This document shows positions 56,901 through 64,000 of a DNA stretch of 64,000 nt, one piece after another. The stretch covers positions 2,418,001-2,482,000 of the forward strand of contig CAUWAG010000006.1 of NCBI GenBank assembly GCA_963556695.1, written 5' to 3'. The stretch comes from Anthostomella pinea (Eukaryota > Ascomycota > Sordariomycetes > Xylariales > Xylariaceae). Position numbers and translations under genes: made by a program. A model generated the notes under the pieces. The model was not told where the DNA came from, did no database searches, and saw only the letters and a list, made by a program, of their open reading frames with translations. Positions within the stretch are counted from its first letter, which is position 1; the number at the start of each line of letters is the position of its first letter.

Positions 56901-57363
56901 GTCAACATGTCAACATTTCATGCCAACATTCATTCGGCTTCGTTGGTGCTGATTCACTGCTTGCAGGTACACTTCACAATCAATCTTGACTCGGCTCTCT
57001 CGGTATCTGTTCTCTGACGCGCCGAACAAAGAACCAAGGCCAACAGCAGCATCCTAGCCATCATCTGATCAGAACTTACAACATCGCCACAGTTGGAGTC
57101 ACCAGCGGCTGCTGCTGCCTTGTCTCAAACTACCTTATCAAGGAGTAGTTTCCCAATGCCAGACCGCACACCTCGTCCTTCATTACAGTTTGACGACTCT
57201 TTCGGCACCACTTGACTGTGTCCTGTCGAGTGAGAAGACGCCCGCGTCTATTTTTCATATCACAGCTCCCGCCATACTCGCGAGTTGAGCTTCAACAACC
57301 ACCCTCTGGGCTAAAATCTACTTTATATCTTCTCGTCTTTGTAGACCTATCAATTTGGTCATC
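47933..57363. other. Large gene-poor stretch, no gene recognised
   Basis: About 9.4 kb of normal composition. Open frames up to about 170 codons occur on both strands but overlap each other and show neither domains nor in-phase splice joins that I could find. No transposon ends, rRNA or tRNA genes were recognised. It may hold small, intron-rich or non-coding genes that I cannot see by eye. Confidence 0.4.
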
Positions 57364-59787
57364 ATGTCTAAAAAAGAACCCACGCTAGCCGCCAGCTACA
57401 CCAACTACCTTCGGAGATCCAATACGATATCTTGTCCAAACTGCGATGGGGAATTCCCTGATATAGATGAGCGCATACGCAACCATCTGAAAGACCGGCA
57501 TGCCGATCTTATCGAGGGCCAGGATACTGCCACTCTGATACAAGGTGTCCGGAGAGGACAGTGAGTCTCAGCGTTCGGCTAGCCTCGCTCCCACGCTCTA
57601 ACTGACACTATGAAGCGCCATAACTGGCAAATCACCAGAACAGTCTAGTTCCAACCAAGAACCTTTCTCTACTACGGCAGACCCGGGGGGTGGCCATACG
57701 GACTCCCCAGCTATTCGGGATGACACTCTGAGTCCATACAAGAGGCGCAAGTCCCCCGCATCCTCCATCAAAGCCCGCCCGAGGTCTGCCAGTCCTCCTA
57801 AGCGGTCAAGAGCCAGACCTATATCGACTGCTGCTGTCGATGACCCCGACTTTCTTAGACGATCACCCCAGCAGGGAAAGCTTTGGAACCCAGACGATGG
57901 TGCCTCGCCTTCCACGCCTCGGGCTAAGCCTTCCTCGCGATCCTCACGGACTCATGGCCAACATAGGAATCGCCCGGATGCCGTTGAGGCCGAGGACTCC
58001 CTCAAGCTTATCAAGCAGCCCGAGACTCGTCCCATTGGCCAAGATCAGCTAGTCGCTGAGGTCAAGGGGATCTATGCCGGCCTCGTTATGGTCGAGGCCA
58101 AATGTATCGAGGTTGACAATGCGCAGTCGTCACAGAGTGACGCTAAATTAAACAATGAGCAGTGGCAGGCCCTCATAGCGTTGCACCGGACGCTGCTTCA
58201 CGAGCACCACGACTTTTTTCTTGCCTCTCAGCATCCTTCAGCAAGTTCAGCATTGCGACGTTTGGCCTCCAAGTATGCCATGCCGGCGCGCATGTGGAGG
58301 CATGGCATCCATTCGTTCTTGGAGTTACTGCGTCACCGTCTCCCGGCCTCGCTGGAGCACATGCTTACGTTTATTTACTTGGCTTATTCGATGATGGCAC
58401 TGCTGTACGAGACAGTACCAGCATTCGAGGATACTTGGATAGAATGTCTCGGGGATCTGGGAAGATACAGGTCCGTCGGTGTGACTGTTGAGTGGTGTGC
58501 AGAAAGCTGACCAGATTCAGAATGGCTATCGAAGATGACGATATTCGAGACAGGGAGGTGTGGACCTCAGTCTCACGCCATTGGTACTCCAAGGCGTCTG
58601 ACAAGGCGCCTACCACCGGTCGGTTATATCATCATCTGGCGATCCTCGCTCGACCCAACGCACTGCAACAGTTGTTTTATTACACGAAGTCATTGTGCGT
58701 TCCGATCCCATTTGCCTCGGCTCGGGATTCCATCATGACATTGTTCGACCCCGTTCTGAGCACGAATGAAGCGAACCACCACCCCCGGTTGATTCCAATC
58801 GACGTGGCCTTTGTCAAGGCGCATGGCATCCTCTTCAGCAACAAGTCCCCAGACAATTTTGTTCCTGCTGTGAACGCATTCCTGGAGAAGCTAGATGTCC
58901 ACATTGGGCGCACTACCAGACGTTGGATGGAGTGTGGTTACCATATCGGCATTGCCAACTGCTGCAGTCTCTTATCATACGGTCAGGAGGAGAACGTGAT
59001 CATGAAGGCGATCAGTTCGCGGCCGGACGAGACCAAGACAGATCAAAGTCTGAAATCTACTGAGCTGTCTGATCAGAAGCATAGTAAGAATCTCGACGGC
59101 GCCCTTCGTCTTGCGGTGGGCACATACGAGGTTGTCTTTCACCGTCTGGGTGATCCCAACGTTCTGCCGTTCCTTCATGTCGTCATGGTCTTCATGCATC
59201 ACATTGCCAAGTTCCCAGACGCGATGGCGCACGTTGAGGATCAGTTTCCCTGGAAGTTAGTCTCTTTGTTCTTGAACTCGCTGCTTCTTCCGTATCGAGA
59301 TCACGAGCGGCTCCACAGCGTCGAGTTCCCTCGAGAAGGCAAGGATGTGCCGCCACGTCCCTTCCCTGAAGACTTTGCTATGAAGGGTCTCCTTTGGGTC
59401 AAGCACTACTTCCCCAAAGACTGGTTCTCAAATGAGAAGATCGACGACGATGAGAAATACTTCGAAGTCGCATCGATGACTGATGAACGCAAGGAGAGGA
59501 TACTCTGGCTTGGCTGTCGAGTCGCTGAAGCGGGCAAGTGGCTCACCTACGACCGAACGCTGCACCGATTTGGGGTGACTTCCGACTACGAGAAGGAAAT
59601 CGATGCCATCGCCAAAGACGCAGACATGATGAACATATCAGAGACTACTGATACGATATCGCGTACTCCTACTTTCGCATCGGCTACGACCGTCGGCAGG
59701 GCTCCTTCGTGGTCTTCAGAGAAGGACGAAGAGGACTTGATGGACCTCGATGAGGCGCCGGCCAAGAAGCCTATCATCCAGCTGTGA
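57364..59787 (+). CDS. Est1/SMG7-like DNA/RNA-binding domain protein with N-terminal C2H2-type finger
   Basis: Three exons, 57364-57560, 57616-58470 and 58521-59787, with introns of 55 bp (donor gtgagt, branch ctaactgac, acceptor tgaag) and 50 bp (donor gtccgt, acceptor attcag). All joins are in phase and give 772 residues. Residues 24-46 form a Cys-x2-Cys...His-x4-His finger (CPNC then HLKDRH). Residues about 70-200 are basic and disordered (SPYKRRKSPASS, ASPPKRSRARP). From about residue 210 comes the Est1-type helical-repeat domain: LGDLGRYRMAIEDDD spans the second junction, then WTSVSRHWYSKASDKAPTTG, YHHLAILARPNALQQLFYYT. In the family this domain is a TPR-like scaffold used in telomerase recruitment or nonsense-mediated decay. 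Fungal copies of this kind are poorly studied; nuclear location is likely. The C-terminus is acidic. It looks intact. Confidence 0.85.
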
Positions 59788-62700
59788 TGGTTCAGGCCTT
59801 GGGAAATGGCTCAAAGGGGATACACAACAGGCGAACCATCTCGACGTCTTGCTCAGCTCCCTCAGATTGAAAGAGCCAAGTCAAACTCCTGTTCGCACAA
59901 GAAAGCTTCCTTCTGCCGCCGGTGTCCTCCGCCGCCTCTTATTACGTTCATCAGTCTGCCAACACAGCAGTCGACCCCAAAATTGCTACATCGGCTTCCT
60001 AGGGCCTGGGCGACTCACGTTAAGCTTGGAGGATGCCACTCATTTATGCACCACAGCCAGATTGGTATGTTTGTCTGTCAGTTGGGCGGTAGGCTGCTTT
60101 GCGATTGGCGAGAGTGTCCAATGATTATCATAGTACGCCATCTAATAGCGGATAGCCTACATAGCTTCGACAGCACCGAACAACATTGAAAAATCACCCC
60201 TATCTTTTCGATCGCCACGTGCCAGGGCGATCCAGCCGCCAGCCTCGTACTCTTCCAGGCAACATTCAGCCTTTCCCAATTAGCGGCAGGCGAAACCGGA
60301 ATGCGAGACAAGGCTTCCTTACCTTACCAAAGGAATCGAGGCAATCAAACCCCCTGATACGGTTGCATAACCCCGCGTTTCTGATTGGTCAAGCCTTTTC
60401 AGGCGACAGTGCGGGCATTCAGAGCCCTGCACCCGAAACGCATGGGGAGACCAGATTACCAACGCGGGAATGAACGTCGGGAATGGAAGGGCCTTTCGCG
60501 CGGGCACTGGCAGCTGGTGATTTGATTTGACTGGAGAATGCCGGCTCACCAACATGCATACCGATTATCTCGAACCTTTCCCTCGGCCCAGTGGTTCAGC
60601 CAATTGGCGACACTCCCAGGGACATTCCCAAACTGCATTTCGAGTCTTGCTGAGCCACTCTCGAGGGCCTGGAAGGAGTCCGAAGGAGCACCTCGAGGAG
60701 TCGCGGAGACGCGGCATGAGGCGCATGATCGTCGTTTCAATAGCGATCCATCAGGACTACTCGATCAATTGGAATTGGGAGCAGGCTGGATTGCGGGCGC
60801 ATGAACGCCGCATGACGTCGCTTTTTCCTCGAGACAAGGCAACGCAAGACAAGGCAACAACGATGTCGGACATTGATGACGGATGGGGGGATCAATAGGC
60901 TATCAGCTTGTCAGCCACTGATCTTCGTCATGCCGACGCGAAGACACTGTGGCTTTGTTGAGTATCGTCATCTTGACCATCATCTTGACCATCATCACCT
61001 CACCGAAAGAAGGTGTGTGTACACAAAACGAAAGGCGTTGGTTGCAATCATAGCGGGCGGAGTTATTGGGGTTCATTCATTCAGTCGTTCATTTATCCAT
61101 TTGGTCATTAAGAGCTTGTCTATCTATCGGGGGGTGTTCTAACGTTCCATTCTCTCGGTCATGGTTGGAGTTTTCGATCACATGTACCAATTTACTCATT
61201 ACTCTCGTTCCATTTCCACATAGCGTTCCTCTCCCTTCACATAGCGGCCACACATATAGCGCCCCTCTAGGTATACAAGTCTGTTCTGCTCTGTCCTGCT
61301 TACTGCGATTGCGATCGCAGAGTCCTGGACACAAATGCGCACTCTGCAGCCGAGTCTAAGTAGAGTAAGCCGAGTCGGAGAAGACGAACCGATAATAAGG
61401 CTTCCGCATACCCGCACATGCGCTCAACTCGGCCACAGCGAGACATGATTGGCAAGGTCACAGCGTGCTTACCATGTGCCATCCGTCGTGGTCGAAGCGT
61501 GCAAGTCGTGTGCGCGAAATGAACTCGACGTGGCTGCCACATGGGGTTACAGTGCGTCATTTGCCAGCCAGCCTGCTTCCATGCAGGTGGCATCACAATG
61601 CGCATGCTACCATCTCATGATCTCAAGCTGCGTGATTCGGCGGTGGGCGACTGGGCCTGCAATAGCTTCCGATCTAGGACGGTGTCAAACCCCTCCATTG
61701 TTATTCGGTATTCCCAGTTGGGAACATGACTTCGGTGTGTGATGCAGGTAGCAATAGGTAAGCCATTGCTGGCACTCAAACGTCCAGATCGGCCACTCGA
61801 AAGCCAATGGCCAGGAGAGACCCTGAGTTGGAGCCCTTGGTAGTGAACTGCCTCGCGCGCGCGATTGTGAAGACTCGACGCGATGTCGCGAGGCAAATGT
61901 AGGCTCCACGCCATGGCGGTATCTAATATTAATCAACCAGAGCTACTGTAATCTACTAGAGTAGAGAGCGGCTGGCGATCCCCCAAAAACCCATAATGTA
62001 CGACATGAACAGGGAACCGAGTGCGTCGCACGGCATCAAAGGGGGGATTGTCCTAGTTCCCGCTCACAGTTGCTCTACCGACGAGCCTGAACTTGAGGAA
62101 TGGTCGTACAATCGGCCCTTCAGTTGGGGGCGGGGATGCAGGGCCTGCATGGCCGCTGCATGGCCGGGTTCCAAATCCGACCAAACATACATACGTACGA
62201 TCTTGCTCGCGAACACTCCAACTACAGAGGTTCCAACAAGTCTAGAGCTTGCAAGCATACCTCGGTATGAGCTTATCTCCGCGCGAAGAGACGGACGGGC
62301 GGGTTTAGGACGAGGTGAAGTCCCGAGGTCAGCACCGAACAGCCATTGAGTTGATGACAGCGGGGATAAAGAGGTCACGGTCAGCGATCGCGAATGTTAC
62401 CCCGGCGGTGAGGGTCGGCTTGATTACTGATGAAAAGTCCTCGTGTCAGGCCTGGGTTTGAGGGCTCTGATGTGAGACTGAGGGCGAGACCAGCTCACCG
62501 AAAGCTGCAGTTCGTGAACGTGTTCTCGATGCAGTGTAAGTGTCTGTTGCCTTGCACGAATCCAGCCGGGTGGCTACTGGCCTCGTCAGTGTCGGGCACG
62601 GCTTTCAACTGAACATCCGGCTGCAAGCAAGGCTCGATCCCTGAGGCAAGACTCTCTGAGCAAGCCTTGCTTGGTCGTTTATGAAAGGTTCGTAGTTCGG

Positions 62701-64000
62701 AATGAGAAGTGAGAGGGAAGAGTACCATTCCCTTCTGCGTGTTGAGAAGTTCGATCACTTGGAGTTTTGGTGTGGTGTGAAGCTTGCTTACACTTGTGTC
62801 TCATGATGAGAACAAGAAGACCCCAACAATATGAGAACTGACAAGATGAAATTGGCGCGACGTGAGCAAGCAATCCTCGTGGATGAGGGGTAACACAGGA
62901 AATGCAGATTATCGCCTCTCCCCGTCGTAGGGCGTGAGATGACCGGAGCCTCATGTATGCCCACGAATCGCTGGATGTTAATGCGACTATCCGGTGATGC
63001 CTTAAGTTTGCCTCATGGGGCCGGAAAGCTAGTCCCGCAGACAGGCAACGGCTTCATGAGGCCTTGACTGAGACAATACATAGGTGTAAGTCGCCTCGTG
63101 AGGTAGGCTGCCATCCATTGAAGGCAGGTGAGTGCCCTATAGTTACCTACCTAGGTAGGTAGGTAGGTAGTGAAGGGATGACTGTCAACCCTCGTCGGTT
63201 GGTAGATGTCACTCACCACAGTGTCAGCTCAACAGCTGATACTTGCGTGGAGATTGCACAGATGGCGTGCTGAGTGATCTGCAGCCATCTTCAATGTGCA
63301 CATCGAGAAGGGATTGAGATTGGATCCTGTTCGGTGTAAGTCATTGCGTTCGGAGCTGCGGGTACCGCTGTTGGGGGTATCGAGGGGTGGTGATTGACCC
63401 TCGAGGCCGACGGCCCAGGCAGCAGGAAAGCTGACTTCTGATACAGACAACCACACCTTCGACCACAGATGAGACTCTAATCTCGGGCGTTGACGAGGCA
63501 TTCATCATCTAGAGAAGACTGTGCCGTTCTTGGCCGCTCTATGGTGCGAATGGCCTCGTTGGTCCTTGTTGGTCCTGAGCACAACGTTGAGCGGTCAAAC
63601 GGCTGGGGGTAACCCCAGTTCGCTACGTCTCAGCCTACCGAATATCCAAGCATATGCGTCTTCTGAAAGCGGCATATATCGATCCTGCTGCCTTTTCGGT
63701 AGACGAGAGAGAATTGGAACGATGGTACGGCCCCTCTTTGGGGGCGTGTTGGCTGCAATGATACGGCGAAGCGGGCCGCTGCGACTCGGCTCAATGGCTA
63801 GCCCTGGTACTCTGGTTGGAGTCAATGCTAATTTGAGCTTCCCAAGTATCTAATACAACGTTATTGACATAGCAAGAGCCAGTGAAACGAGTAAGGGATT
63901 GAGAAGCGACTCACATTTTGCTGGTGACGGCGGCTCCGTGTGATAAACAAGGATGGCCAGTTGTCTTGCATTTTTGGAGAGCTTCGAATAGATCCAAGAA
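59788..64000. other. Gene-poor right end, no gene recognised
   Basis: About 4.2 kb. Only short overlapping frames. Contains an attcattcattcag-type run near 61070 and the tetranucleotide repeat at 63145-63170. The window may end before the next gene. Confidence 0.35.
63145..63170. repeat. (GGTA)n microsatellite
   Basis: acctacctaggtaggtaggt followed by aggtag: tandem tetranucleotide with a palindromic start. Confidence 0.85.

Overview
The window is nuclear DNA of a filamentous ascomycete (Pezizomycotina). The evidence is short spliceosomal introns (about 50-90 bp, GTRNGT donors, CTAAC/CTGAC-type branch sites), fungal-type genes, and a compartmentalised layout: ordinary GC-balanced genes around one 9.4-kb very AT-rich block. 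That block has the marks of repeat-induced point mutation (RIP): C-to-T and G-to-A changes and stop codons made from TGG. The taxon below subphylum cannot be fixed from the sequence.

Layout. 0-4 kb: 3' end of a D-arabinono-1,4-lactone oxidase gene and a low-complexity repeat protein. 4.6-9.9 kb: two head-to-tail paralogues of an unrecognised family, both on the minus strand. 10.9-13.8 kb: exosome subunit Rrp43 and a secreted intradiol dioxygenase. 15.3-26.9 kb: a secreted repeat-domain protein gene with dibasic (kexin-type) sites, split by an AT-rich LTR retrotransposon (16944-26326) that has about 130-bp LTRs and a perfect 5-bp target duplication AGGAC. Nested in it are two Fot1/pogo-like DNA transposons and solo LTRs, two of which carry the swapped target-site flanks expected of an inversion. 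29.3-30.9 kb: a protein with an areA GATA-like (DUF1752) domain. 36.6-39.8 kb: a decayed GH35 beta-galactosidase gene interrupted by a dead Tc1/mariner element. 40.5-42.9 kb: a five-exon DUF3237 gene convergent with an RNA 3'-terminal phosphate cyclase gene. 44.1 kb: a small secreted AA1-like protein. 45.2-46 kb: a decayed short-chain dehydrogenase. 47.6 kb: a small coiled-coil protein. 57.4-59.8 kb: a three-exon Est1/SMG7-like protein with an N-terminal zinc finger. Stretches of about 5.6 kb (31.0-36.6), 9.4 kb (47.9-57.4) and 4.2 kb (59.8-64.0) hold no gene I can support.

Housekeeping RNA genes (rrp43, the cyclase, the Est1-like protein) sit beside accessory genes (secreted enzymes, a secreted elicitor-like protein, repeat proteins) and many broken genes. 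I see no operon or biosynthetic cluster. The themes are transposon insertion, RIP and gene decay. Exon boundaries were placed by reading frame, splice consensus and homology to remembered families; none has transcript support.
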